NCBI GenBank assembly: GCA_900548255.1
Contig: URKH01000098.1
Span: forward strand, 1 to 5,381
Reading direction: 5' to 3'
DNA from: an uncultured Collinsella sp.
Lineage (GTDB): Bacteria > Actinomycetota > Coriobacteriia > Coriobacteriales > Coriobacteriaceae
Length of the DNA: 5,381 nucleotides
Shown: positions 1-5,219 of the stretch, piece after piece
Layout of the letters: each line of letters starts with the position of its first letter
Position numbering within the stretch: the stretch's first letter is position 1
Notes under the pieces: model-generated
Told to the model about the DNA's origin: nothing
What the model saw: the letters and a program-made list of their open reading frames with translations, nothing else
Databases searched by the model: none
Position numbers and translations under genes: made by a program

Positions 1-108
1 GCAACGCGTTGCGCTGAGTCCTGAGGCTGTTGCAATGAAGATGAGAATCAAGGCACACATTGTGGTCTTCACAGCTCGTGCATAGAACAGCTGTCTGCCT
101 TTAGAACG

Positions 109-117
109 TGGTAAGAT
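109..117 (+). promoter_or_regulatory. Candidate extended -10 promoter element upstream of ssrA
   Basis: TGGTAAGAT fits the extended -10 form TGnTAnnnT. No good -35 hexamer lies 16-18 bp upstream, which is tolerated for extended -10 promoters. If used, transcription would start near 123-125 and give a pre-tmRNA with a leader of about 90 nt, to be removed by RNase P at the tmRNA 5' end. A TTGAAA at 153-158 is an alternative -35 box, but it has no convincing -10 partner. Confidence 0.35.
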
Positions 118-125
118 AGCACTCC

Positions 126-149
126 ACAAGCGGGGCTCGCCCCGCGTGT
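126..149. terminator. GC-rich hairpin, possible U-poor terminator or leader stem
   Basis: GCGGGG (130-135) pairs with CCCCGC (140-145) around a CTCG loop. The stem extends through an A/G mismatch by ACA (126-128) with TGT (147-149). The following bases, TTCCTT, are only weakly T-rich. It could end an upstream transcript, or it could be the first structure in the pre-tmRNA leader, since it begins just after the candidate -10 box. The left arm resembles the terminator after rpsI. Confidence 0.35.
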
Positions 150-215
150 TCCTTGAAAAGTCGACGGTTATTGGGTGTTTGCAGCCCCGATGCCATCCAG
201 ACTTTCCCAGCATTC

Positions 216-579
216 GGGGGCGACTGGTTTCGACACGATAGCTCTGAGAGAGGAAGCAAGTCGAGGTCTCCTCGCCTCGTTAAACAGGGGTACCGTCAAA
301 TTGAATTGACAACAACTCTTCTTTTGAGCCTATGGCTCTTGCTGCTTAATTTATAGCGGCGCGTCAACCCGGTGATTTCCCCGACACCGGCGCGACGTCA
401 TTTTAGGGGAATGCTCCTGCGCACGTAATCGGTATGGCGCGGGCTAAGATCGAACCGGTTGGGACGGCGCGAGCGTGTCGCTGCGCGCAAGCCGTCCGAG
501 ACTAAACCAGCGACTGAGCTTGGAGATGCCAATCAGGGGGCTTTCGTGGACCGGAGTTCGATTCTCCGCGCCTCCACCA
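216..579 (+). ncRNA. ssrA: tmRNA (transfer-messenger RNA, 10Sa RNA)
   Basis: tmRNA with SmpB rescues ribosomes stalled on broken mRNAs and adds a degradation tag. The 5' end GGGGGCG (216-222) pairs with CGCCTCC (569-575), including one G-U pair, followed by discriminator A576 and encoded CCA at 577-579. The 5' block GGGGGCGACTGGTTTCGACA is typical of tmRNA. The T-arm is CGGAG (552-556), loop TTCGATT, CTCCG (564-568). The tag frame at 308-349 encodes DNNSSFEPMALAA then TAA. An in-frame TGA at 302-304 rules out an earlier resume point, and GAC at 308 fits the usual GNN resume codon. A pseudoknot is visible: CCGGTG (369-374) pairs with CACCGG (385-390), and loop bases TTCCCC (377-382) pair with GGGGAA (406-411). 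AGCTC (240-244) can pair with GAGCT (516-520). The length of 364 nt is normal, and it is one-piece rather than permuted. smpB is not in the window. Confidence 0.96.
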
Positions 580-587
580 TAAGTAAC

Positions 588-628
588 AGGCAGGTAGATA
601 CTCATATCTACCTGCCTTTTTATTTCTT
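588..628 (+). terminator. Rho-independent terminator of ssrA
   Basis: A perfect 13-bp stem forms between AGGCAGGTAGATA (588-600) and TATCTACCTGCCT (605-617), with a CTCA loop. The run TTTTTATTTCTT follows from 617. It begins only 9 nt after the tmRNA CCA end, which suggests 3' trimming back to the CCA. Confidence 0.93.
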
Positions 629-630
629 GT

Positions 631-682
631 CCGTACCGCGGAGAATCGAACTCTGTGCAGGGCGCGGGCGTAAAGAAAACGC
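631..682. repeat. Direct repeat copy 1 (52 bp), left part of the structured element
   Basis: This segment matches 842-893 at 50 of 52 positions, 211 bp apart. The differences are A645 versus G856 and G655 versus A866. It begins CCGTACCGCGGAGAATC, includes an inverted copy of the tmRNA T-arm sequence, and ends with AAAGAAAACGC. In this copy the sequence continues into the matching right arms of the hairpins. Confidence 0.85.
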
Positions 683-769
683 GTGAGCGTTTTTAGCCCG
701 CGGGCGAGGGCGCCGGCAGGCGCCCGAAGCCGGTGCGGGTTCGCGAAGCGAACACGCGGATTCTCCGCG
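637..769. repeat. 133-bp structured element bounded by 11-bp inverted repeats
   Basis: CGCGGAGAATC (637-647) is the exact reverse complement of GATTCTCCGCG (759-769). Between these ends lie adjacent hairpins. CGCGGGC (663-669) pairs with GCCCGCG (696-702) and encloses AAAACGC-GTGA-GCGTTTT (676-693). GGGCGCC (708-714) pairs with GGCGCCC (719-725). GTTCGC (739-744) pairs with GCGAAC (748-753). The right terminal repeat can also fold locally as CGCGGA (755-760) with TCCGCG (764-769). The whole could fold as one multi-branched structure closed by the terminal repeats. It looks like a non-coding palindromic mobile or dispersed repeat (a REP/MITE-like element). No transposase is present. Confidence 0.6.
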
Positions 770-841
770 CAAAGCTCCAACCCTATATAGATGCGATGCC
801 GATGGGATGACGACCGGCAATACCCCGCGCCAACGCCATCC

Positions 842-893
842 CCGTACCGCGGAGAGTCGAACTCTATGCAGGGCGCGGGCGTAAAGAAAACGC
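842..893. repeat. Direct repeat copy 2 (52 bp), truncated element
   Basis: This is the second copy of the 631-682 segment. After AAAACGC the sequence diverges completely. The right arms of the hairpins and the right terminal inverted repeat are absent, so it looks like a left-end remnant of the same element family. Its terminal repeat carries one change (CGCGGAGAGTC). Confidence 0.85.
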
Positions 894-1034
894 CTCGGCA
901 GCGCAGGGTGGGATGCGCTTTCCCGGCGGCAACTCATGCTCTGGGGTTGACTTGACCGCCCCGTCCCCCTCAACTCCAAAACCTATGCGCTCTCTATCCC
1001 AAAACTGGGTAGAAGAAGGCCAAAACGAAACAGT

Positions 1035-1040
1035 AGGAGG
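1035..1040 (+). promoter_or_regulatory. Ribosome binding site of the patatin-like gene
   Basis: AGGAGG lies 5 nt before the ATG at 1046. It is a near-perfect Shine-Dalgarno sequence and fixes the start codon. Confidence 0.85.
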
Positions 1041-1045
1041 TCAAC

Positions 1046-1924
1046 ATGACTGCAGAAGATAAGGCAAAGAACGCCGGAAAGGTCGCGCTCGTTTTGGAGG
1101 GCGGCAGTTTTCGCGGACAGTTTACCGCAGGCGTGCTCGACGTTCTCATGGAGGCCGGCGTCGAGATTCCGGCTGTTTATGGTGTATCGGCCGGCGCCCT
1201 CAACGGCGTGAACTACAAGTCGCACCAGATCGGCCGTGCCAACCGCATCAATCTGGCTTTCTGCAACGACAACCGCTTCATGGGTGCCGCATCGTTTGCG
1301 TCCACGGGTTCTATTGTGGGCTACGACTTTATCTTCAATGATGTCCAGGACCGCCTGGATCCCTTTGACAACGAGACGTTTGATGCGAGCCCCATCGAGA
1401 TGTACGCCGTCGCGACGGACATGCTCTTTGGAACCGCCGCGTACCTGCCGGTCAAAAGCGCCGTGCTCGACCTCGATGCCGTGCGCGCCTCGACGTCGCT
1501 GCCGCTGGTGACGCCGCCGGTCGAGATTGACGGGCACAAATACGTCGACGGTGGCGTAGCCGATTCGGTTCCCATCGAGCACGTGCTGGAGGAGGCGGGC
1601 TTCGATCGCGCGGTTGTCATTGTCACGCAGGACCGCTCGTACGAGAAAAAGCCCTACGAGTTTATGCCCGCCGCGCGCGCCCGCTATGCCGACTACCCCT
1701 ACCTGCTCGAGGCTATCGAGACGCGCCACGAGCGCTATAACATCCAGCGCATGCATCTGTGGAAGTATGAGCGCGAGGGCCGCGCGCTGGTCGTTGCTCC
1801 GCAAAAGCCAGTCGAGGTCGGCCACGTTGAGCACGATCCAGCAAAGCTCCTCGACCTGTATATTCAGGGCCGCCAGGAGGCAAAGCGCCTACTGAGTGAT
1901 ATCGAGGCATTTGTCGAGCGCTAG
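1046..1924 (+). CDS. Patatin-like phospholipase family protein
   Basis: A 292-residue protein of the bacterial patatin family. These are Ser-Asp dyad hydrolases that act on acyl esters of lipids; the true substrate is not known here. Visible motifs are a glycine-rich oxyanion loop E-G-G-S-F-R-G (18-24), the nucleophile elbow GVSAGA with likely catalytic Ser48, and D-G-G with likely catalytic Asp168 inside a YVDGGVADSVP block. The stretch EGGSFRGQFTAGVLD resembles the YjjU-type subgroup, except that the third loop glycine is Ser21. No signal peptide or membrane segment is seen, so it is probably cytoplasmic. The start follows a strong AGGAGG site. It stands alone, 466 bp after ssrA and 157 bp before rplM, with no clear promoter or terminator. 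A short palindrome TGTCGCGACA (1925-1934) follows the stop. Family assignment is firm; the function is open. Confidence 0.93.
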   Translation: MTAEDKAKNAGKVALVLEGGSFRGQFTAGVLDVLMEAGVEIPAVYGVSAGALNGVNYKSHQIGRANRINLAFCNDNRFMGAASFASTGSIVGYDFIFNDVQDRLDPFDNETFDASPIEMYAVATDMLFGTAAYLPVKSAVLDLDAVRASTSLPLVTPPVEIDGHKYVDGGVADSVPIEHVLEEAGFDRAVVIVTQDRSYEKKPYEFMPAARARYADYPYLLEAIETRHERYNIQRMHLWKYEREGRALVVAPQKPVEVGHVEHDPAKLLDLYIQGRQEAKRLLSDIEAFVER

Positions 1925-1987
1925 TGTCGCGACATCATGACCCATGGACGACATGTGCAGAAAGTCTGGTCAGAACCAAAATACCTG

Positions 1988-2015
1988 TTGACTCGGGCGA
2001 CGAGCGGGGTAATAT
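1988..2015 (+). promoter_or_regulatory. Sigma-70-type promoter of rplM-rpsI
   Basis: TTGACT (1988-1993) and TAATAT (2010-2015) are separated by 16 bp, both close to consensus. The predicted transcription start is about 2021-2023, giving a leader of about 60 nt before the rplM GTG. Confidence 0.75.
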
Positions 2016-2021
2016 GGACGG

Positions 2022-2053
2022 GTTACTTGCAGAGCCCCGTGAATCTCTGTAAC
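2022..2053 (+). promoter_or_regulatory. Stem-loop in the rplM leader, possible ribosomal protein leader
   Basis: GTTA (2022-2025) pairs with TAAC (2050-2053). After a 4-nt one-sided bulge CTTG, CAGAG (2030-2034) pairs with CTCTG (2045-2049) around a 10-nt loop. The structure would sit at the very 5' end of the predicted transcript. Many ribosomal protein operons are autoregulated through such leaders, and an L13 leader is known in Firmicutes. Whether this one works that way is inference. Confidence 0.45.
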
Positions 2054-2081
2054 AACACGTACTGTACATGGAGGAGTCTAA

Positions 2082-2525
2082 GTGATTTCGAAATCGACTC
2101 ACTACGCCAAGCAGGGCGAGGTCCAGCGCAACTGGGTTCTCGTCGACGCCGATGGTGCTGTCCTGGGCCGTCTTGCCACCCAGATCGCAATGATCCTGCG
2201 CGGTAAGAACAAGCCCCAGTTCACGCCCAACAGCGACTGCGGCGACTTCGTTGTCGTCATCAACGCCGATAAGGTCCAGCTTACCGGTAACAAGGCCGAC
2301 ACGAAGACCTATTATCGCCACAGCGGCTACAACGGCGGCCTCAAGGCTGAGAGCTTCCGCCAGGCTATGGAGAAGCACCCGGAGAAGGTCATCGAGCGCG
2401 CCGTTCGCGGCATGCTGCCCAAGACCACCCTCGGCCGTGCCCAGATGACCAAGCTTAAGGTCTACGCTGGTGCCGAGCATCCGCACGCTGCCCAGAACCC
2501 CACGAAGATTGAGCTGGAGGCTTAA
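2082..2525 (+). CDS. rplM: 50S ribosomal protein L13
   Basis: This 147-residue protein is close to the usual 142-150 of the family. L13 is an early-assembling protein of the large ribosomal subunit that binds 23S rRNA. Recognisable family blocks are WVLVDADGAVLGRLAT (18-33), the RGMLPK core (109-114) and the C-terminal signature KVYAGAEHPHAAQ (126-138). The start is GTG, chosen because GGAGGAG (2070-2076) lies 5 nt upstream and the protein then begins at the expected distance from the WVLVDA block. It is the first gene of a two-gene operon with rpsI, with 2 nt between its stop codon and the next ATG. It has its own promoter and a hairpin leader. Confidence 0.98.
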   Translation: MISKSTHYAKQGEVQRNWVLVDADGAVLGRLATQIAMILRGKNKPQFTPNSDCGDFVVVINADKVQLTGNKADTKTYYRHSGYNGGLKAESFRQAMEKHPEKVIERAVRGMLPKTTLGRAQMTKLKVYAGAEHPHAAQNPTKIELEA

Positions 2526-2527
2526 AG

Positions 2528-2923
<396 letters not shown>

Positions 2924-2928
2924 GGTTT

Positions 2929-2945
2929 TATCTCCTTACGAGATA
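2929..2945 (+). other. Small hairpin just after rpsI
   Basis: TATCTC (2929-2934) pairs with GAGATA (2940-2945) around a CTTAC loop, 5 nt after the rpsI stop and just before the main terminator. The bases TACAAT (2944-2949) resemble a -10 box but lack a matching -35. The hairpin may protect the mRNA 3' end; no role is shown. Confidence 0.35.
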
Positions 2946-2953
2946 CAATGTAC

Positions 2954-2997
2954 AAGCGGGGCCTGCCGATTGCTCGGCGGGTCCCGCTTTTCTTTTT
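2954..2997 (+). terminator. Rho-independent terminator of rplM-rpsI
   Basis: AAGCGGGGCCTGCCGA (2954-2969) pairs with TCGGCGGGTCCCGCTT (2974-2989) over 16 bp, including two G-U pairs, around a TTGC loop. TTTTCTTTTT follows (2988-2997). It is a very strong terminator structure. Confidence 0.93.
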
Positions 2998-3005
2998 CGA
3001 CTAGG

Positions 3006-3028
3006 GTGGGCGACTGCGTTTTGCCCAC
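3006..3028 (+). promoter_or_regulatory. Hairpin immediately upstream of the glmM ribosome binding site
   Basis: GTGGGC (3006-3011) pairs with GCCCAC (3023-3028) around an 11-nt loop. It ends 5 nt before the AAGGAG Shine-Dalgarno. It could influence glmM translation or be incidental. Confidence 0.3.
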
Positions 3029-3033
3029 TTGGG

Positions 3034-3039
3034 AAGGAG
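3034..3039 (+). promoter_or_regulatory. Ribosome binding site deciding the glmM start
   Basis: AAGGAG lies 7 nt before the ATG at 3047. An in-frame TTG at 3029 would put this site inside the coding region, so the ATG at 3047 is preferred. Confidence 0.85.
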
Positions 3040-3046
3040 CGATCCT

Positions 3047-4384
3047 ATGCCCCAGAACATCTTCGGTACCGATGGCGTCCGCGGCGTCGCCAACGCCGAC
3101 CTCTCGTGCGACCTCGCGTTTCGTCTTGGCCGTGCGGCGACCAAGTTCCTTGGTCCGGACATTTGCATCGGCCGTGACACGCGTCTTTCGGGCACCATGC
3201 TCGAGAGTGCTCTGACCGCCGGCATTATGGCCGAGGGCGGCCGACCGCACTGCTGCGGCGTTATCCCTACGCCGGCCGTGGCGCTGCTCACCGTCCAAAA
3301 CGAGCTCGACGGCGGTATCGTCATCTCTGCTTCGCACAATCCGCCGGAGTTCAACGGCATCAAGTTCTTTAGCCGCAAGGGCATGAAGCTTCCCGATGCT
3401 GTCGAGGAAGAGATCAGCGCCTGGGTCATGTCCGAGGAGGCCATGGCTGCCGACACGCTGCCGACCGGCGCCGGTGTGGGTCACATCATCAAGATGAAGG
3501 ACGCCCGCAAGGCATATGTCGATCATGCCATCAGCACGCTCGACGGCCTTAAACTCGATGGCCTGGTTGTTGCCGTCGACTGCGGCCACGGTGCTTCTTG
3601 CCAGACCACGCCCGCCGCACTGCAGCGCCTGGGCGCCACGGTCCATGCCATCAACACCGATTACTGCGGCACCGACATTAACGTCGAGTGCGGCTCCACT
3701 CATCTTGAGCCCCTGCGTGAGCTCGTGCTGCGCACCCACGCCGACATCGGTCTGGCTCACGATGGCGACGCCGATCGCGTGCTGTTCGTGGACAGCGAGG
3801 GCAACGAAATCGATGGCGACTACATCCTGGCCATCTGCGGCTCCGACTTGGCCGCTCGCGGCAAGCTCGCCAACTCCGAGATCGTCTCGACCGTTATGTG
3901 CAACCTAGGCTTCTCCATCGCCATGAAGGAGCAGGGCTTCGAGATGGTCCAGACCGCCGTGGGCGACCGCTATGTTCTCGAGCGTATGCTCGAGGACGGT
4001 GCCGTCATCGGCGGCGAGCAGTCCGGCCACATCATCTTCCTGGAGCACAACACCACCGGCGACGGCTTGGTGACGGCCCTGCAGCTTCTGGCCGTGCTCA
4101 AGCGCACCGGCCGCACCCTCACCGACCTTGCCGGCATCATGAAGAAGTACCCGCAGGTACTTGTCAACGTACATTCCGACAATAAGGCCGGCCTGGACGA
4201 TTGTCAGCCCATTTGGGACGCCGTCGCTGCCGCCGAGAAGGAGCTCAACGGTCGCGGCCGCATTCTGGTACGTCCGAGTGGCACCGAGCCGCTGGTCCGT
4301 GTGATGGCCGAGGCCGAGACGCACGAGTTGACCCAGCGTGTGGTTGACGACATCGTCGAGGTTGTCAAGCGCGAACTTCCCTAA
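3047..4384 (+). CDS. glmM: Phosphoglucosamine mutase
   Basis: GlmM interconverts glucosamine-6-phosphate and glucosamine-1-phosphate, the step leading to UDP-GlcNAc for peptidoglycan, in the cytoplasm. The 445 residues match the usual family length. Landmarks in order are the N-terminal FGTDGVRG (6-13); the active-site loop ISASHNPPEFNG with phospho-acceptor Ser96; the magnesium-binding DGDADR (239-244); the sugar-binding GGEQSGH (322-328); and the phosphate-binding RPSGTEPLVRV starting at Arg409. The ASHNPPEFNG pattern and length point to GlmM rather than a phosphomannomutase. The ATG at 3047 is supported by AAGGAG 7 nt upstream. It follows rplM-rpsI, the order known in Actinomycetota, but a strong terminator lies between and no convincing promoter was found in the 49-bp gap after it. 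No terminator is seen after glmM. Confidence 0.97.
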   Translation: MPQNIFGTDGVRGVANADLSCDLAFRLGRAATKFLGPDICIGRDTRLSGTMLESALTAGIMAEGGRPHCCGVIPTPAVALLTVQNELDGGIVISASHNPPEFNGIKFFSRKGMKLPDAVEEEISAWVMSEEAMAADTLPTGAGVGHIIKMKDARKAYVDHAISTLDGLKLDGLVVAVDCGHGASCQTTPAALQRLGATVHAINTDYCGTDINVECGSTHLEPLRELVLRTHADIGLAHDGDADRVLFVDSEGNEIDGDYILAICGSDLAARGKLANSEIVSTVMCNLGFSIAMKEQGFEMVQTAVGDRYVLERMLEDGAVIGGEQSGHIIFLEHNTTGDGLVTALQLLAVLKRTGRTLTDLAGIMKKYPQVLVNVHSDNKAGLDDCQPIWDAVAAAEKELNGRGRILVRPSGTEPLVRVMAEAETHELTQRVVDDIVEVVKRELP

Positions 4385-4414
4385 TGGTCAAAAACGGGTG
4401 CCAAGTGGTAAACT
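4385..4414 (+). promoter_or_regulatory. Candidate promoter of the PTS EIIA gene
   Basis: TGGTCA (4385-4390, four of six bases as in TTGACA) is followed after 18 bp by TAAACT (4409-4414). The bases TGG before it form an extended -10, TGGTAAACT, like the one upstream of ssrA. The predicted start is near 4421. Confidence 0.45.
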
Positions 4415-4445
4415 GTTAAAGTTATTTTGATTGATTGGTATGTCC

Positions 4446-4454
4446 GAGGGGGAG
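4446..4454 (+). promoter_or_regulatory. Ribosome binding site deciding the EIIA start
   Basis: A purine run, GAGGGGGAG, ends one base before the ATG at 4456, with its GAGGGG core 4 nt away. An upstream in-frame TTG at 4435 has no such site. A later in-frame ATG at 4486 has GAGG (4473-4476) 9 nt upstream and cannot be fully excluded. Confidence 0.6.
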
Positions 4455-4455
4455 C

Positions 4456-4953
4456 ATGTTCACTAAAGTCCTGAGGTCTTTTGGTATGCGTGGTCGAGTC
4501 CTTACGCTGGATGCTCCCATCTCGGGCGACGTCATTCCGTTATCCGAGGTCAAAGACCAGACGTTTGCTACCGGCCTTTTGGGCCAGGGCGTGGCGATTC
4601 AGCCTACGGGTACACGTGTGATTGCTCCGGCTGACGCTAAGGTCGAGGCGATTTTTCCCACGGGTCATGCCGTTGCGCTCAACACGGTCGATGGTCTAGA
4701 CGTGCTCATCCATGTTGGTTTGGACACTGTCCAGCTTGAGGGCAAGCATTTTAGCGTGCATGCACAGGTGGGTGATGTCGTCCATAAGGGCGACGCGCTC
4801 ATCGAGTTCGATCGCGAGGCAATTGCTGCCGAGGGTTACGATGTGACGGTTCCCATCTTGGTGTGCAACTCTGTTGAGTTCTCGAGCATCAAGGGCTCCG
4901 TTGGCGAGCATGTCGAGGAGATGGACCAGCTCATCGTTGCTCGCGAGCGCTAG
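4456..4953 (+). CDS. PTS glucose-type EIIA component (crr-like, stand-alone)
   Basis: A 165-residue single-domain phosphotransferase EIIA of the glucose family, close to the 169 of E. coli EIIA-Glc. It accepts phosphate from HPr on a histidine and passes it to an EIIB domain; in many bacteria it also signals sugar status. The PTS EIIA type-1 signature GLDVLIHVGLDT (80-91) contains the likely phospho-histidine His86. The partner active-site histidine is His71 in PTGHAVAL, matching the E. coli H75/H90 pair. The N-terminal part reads LDAPISGDVIPLSEV, then GQGVAIQP, as usual. The start at 4456 gives an N-terminus of normal length. No EIIB or EIIC domain is fused or adjacent, so its partner must be encoded elsewhere. 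It lies 71 bp after glmM and before nagB, which suggests amino-sugar or glucose uptake, but the specificity is inference. Confidence 0.93.
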   Translation: MFTKVLRSFGMRGRVLTLDAPISGDVIPLSEVKDQTFATGLLGQGVAIQPTGTRVIAPADAKVEAIFPTGHAVALNTVDGLDVLIHVGLDTVQLEGKHFSVHAQVGDVVHKGDALIEFDREAIAAEGYDVTVPILVCNSVEFSSIKGSVGEHVEEMDQLIVARER

Positions 4954-4993
4954 TCGCTCCGCTTGGCCTTTAGCCTACAATTCAATCGCGTTT

Positions 4994-5027
4994 ACGGAGG
5001 GCGCCCTTGAAAGAGGGCGCCCTCCGT
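4994..5027. terminator. Perfect 14-bp hairpin after the EIIA gene, no U-tract
   Basis: ACGGAGGGCGCCCT (4994-5007) pairs perfectly with AGGGCGCCCTCCGT (5014-5027). A further T-G pair closes a GAAA tetraloop. Neither strand has a T-run after it. It most likely stops or stabilises the EIIA transcript, as U-less terminators are reported in actinobacteria. A regulatory stem is an alternative. Confidence 0.6.
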
Positions 5028-5112
5028 GGCAAGATGGGGATTGTCCGAAGCTAAACAGCTTTGGGTCACCGTGGACGGGCAGGGGCCTCGACGCGGTTAG
5101 ACACGAGACACA

Positions 5113-5118
5113 TATATT
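5113..5118 (+). promoter_or_regulatory. Possible -10 box for nagB
   Basis: TATATT lies in a short AT-rich patch within GC-rich DNA. The nearest -35-like hexamer, TCGACG (5088-5093), is at a long 19-bp spacing, so the call is weak. If used, the leader would be about 100 nt and would contain the three hairpins before nagB. Confidence 0.3.
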
Positions 5119-5211
5119 ACGCGACCTCGCCCTGGTGGCCGCACACGTTGGTTGCGGCCGACGCGGGCCGCGGGCAAGTGCTTGTAAGGGGAGCCTTGCC
5201 TCTCTTGTACG

Positions 5212-5219
5212 AGAAAGGA
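5212..5219 (+). promoter_or_regulatory. Ribosome binding site of nagB
   Basis: AGAAAGGA lies 6 nt before the ATG at 5226. Its first bases can pair with TCTC (5201-5204), so the site is partly within a small hairpin. Confidence 0.65.

Larger units (their letters stand above)
1..215. other. Left-edge intergenic region upstream of ssrA
   Basis: No gene can be called here with confidence. Positions 1-12 form a perfect 12-bp palindrome, GCAACGCGTTGC. Two partial frames run off the left edge. One is a + strand frame from 2 to a TAG at 83-85. The other is a - strand frame whose ATG would lie at 60-58 and which reads as a hydrophobic stretch (MCALILIFIATASG...) after a basic upstream segment, like the start of a signal or membrane-anchored protein. 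No good ribosome binding site precedes that ATG, so neither frame is called. The rest holds a candidate promoter and a GC-rich hairpin, listed separately. Confidence 0.4.
629..1034. other. Gene-free region between ssrA and the patatin gene, rich in repeats
   Basis: About 400 bp without a supported gene. It holds the structured repeat at 637-769, its truncated second copy at 842-893, a small hairpin AGCGCA (900-905) with TGCGCT (914-919), and two overlapping TTGAC motifs (947-957) that have no matching -10 box at normal spacing. Reading frames across this stretch are arginine- and proline-rich antisense translations of the repeat and the tmRNA end, so they are not called. No clear promoter for the downstream gene was found. 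Confidence 0.6.

Noticed and set aside
153..356. 67-codon + strand frame over the tmRNA start
   Set aside because: It overlaps the tmRNA in a different frame from the tag sequence and starts at a TTG with no good ribosome binding site.
947..957. Overlapping TTGACT/TTGACC boxes as a promoter for the patatin gene
   Set aside because: No acceptable -10 hexamer lies 15-19 bp downstream; the nearest candidate, TATGCG (984-989), is about 26 bp away.
502..979. Two overlapping - strand frames (502-780 and 620-979) sharing an FLYARALHRVR segment
   Set aside because: The shared peptide is only the translation of the 52-bp DNA repeat, and the first frame also reads antisense through the ssrA terminator and the tmRNA 3' end. 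The DNA repeat and RNA structure explain it; a protein is not supported.
983..1834. 283-codon open frame on the - strand
   Set aside because: It lies antisense to the patatin-like gene, which has clear catalytic motifs and a strong ribosome binding site. The frame is a by-product of GC-rich codon use and encodes nothing recognisable.
2068..2085. Five-codon mini-frame (MEESK, stop) overlapping the rplM GTG
   Set aside because: Its ATG falls directly on the rplM Shine-Dalgarno and has no ribosome binding site of its own, so it is most likely chance.
1935..2486. 183-codon open frame on the - strand
   Set aside because: Antisense to rplM, a certain gene; low-complexity Leu/Ala/Val-rich translation without motifs.
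2936..3760. 274-codon open frame on the - strand
   Set aside because: Antisense to glmM and to the rpsI terminator; no recognisable domain.
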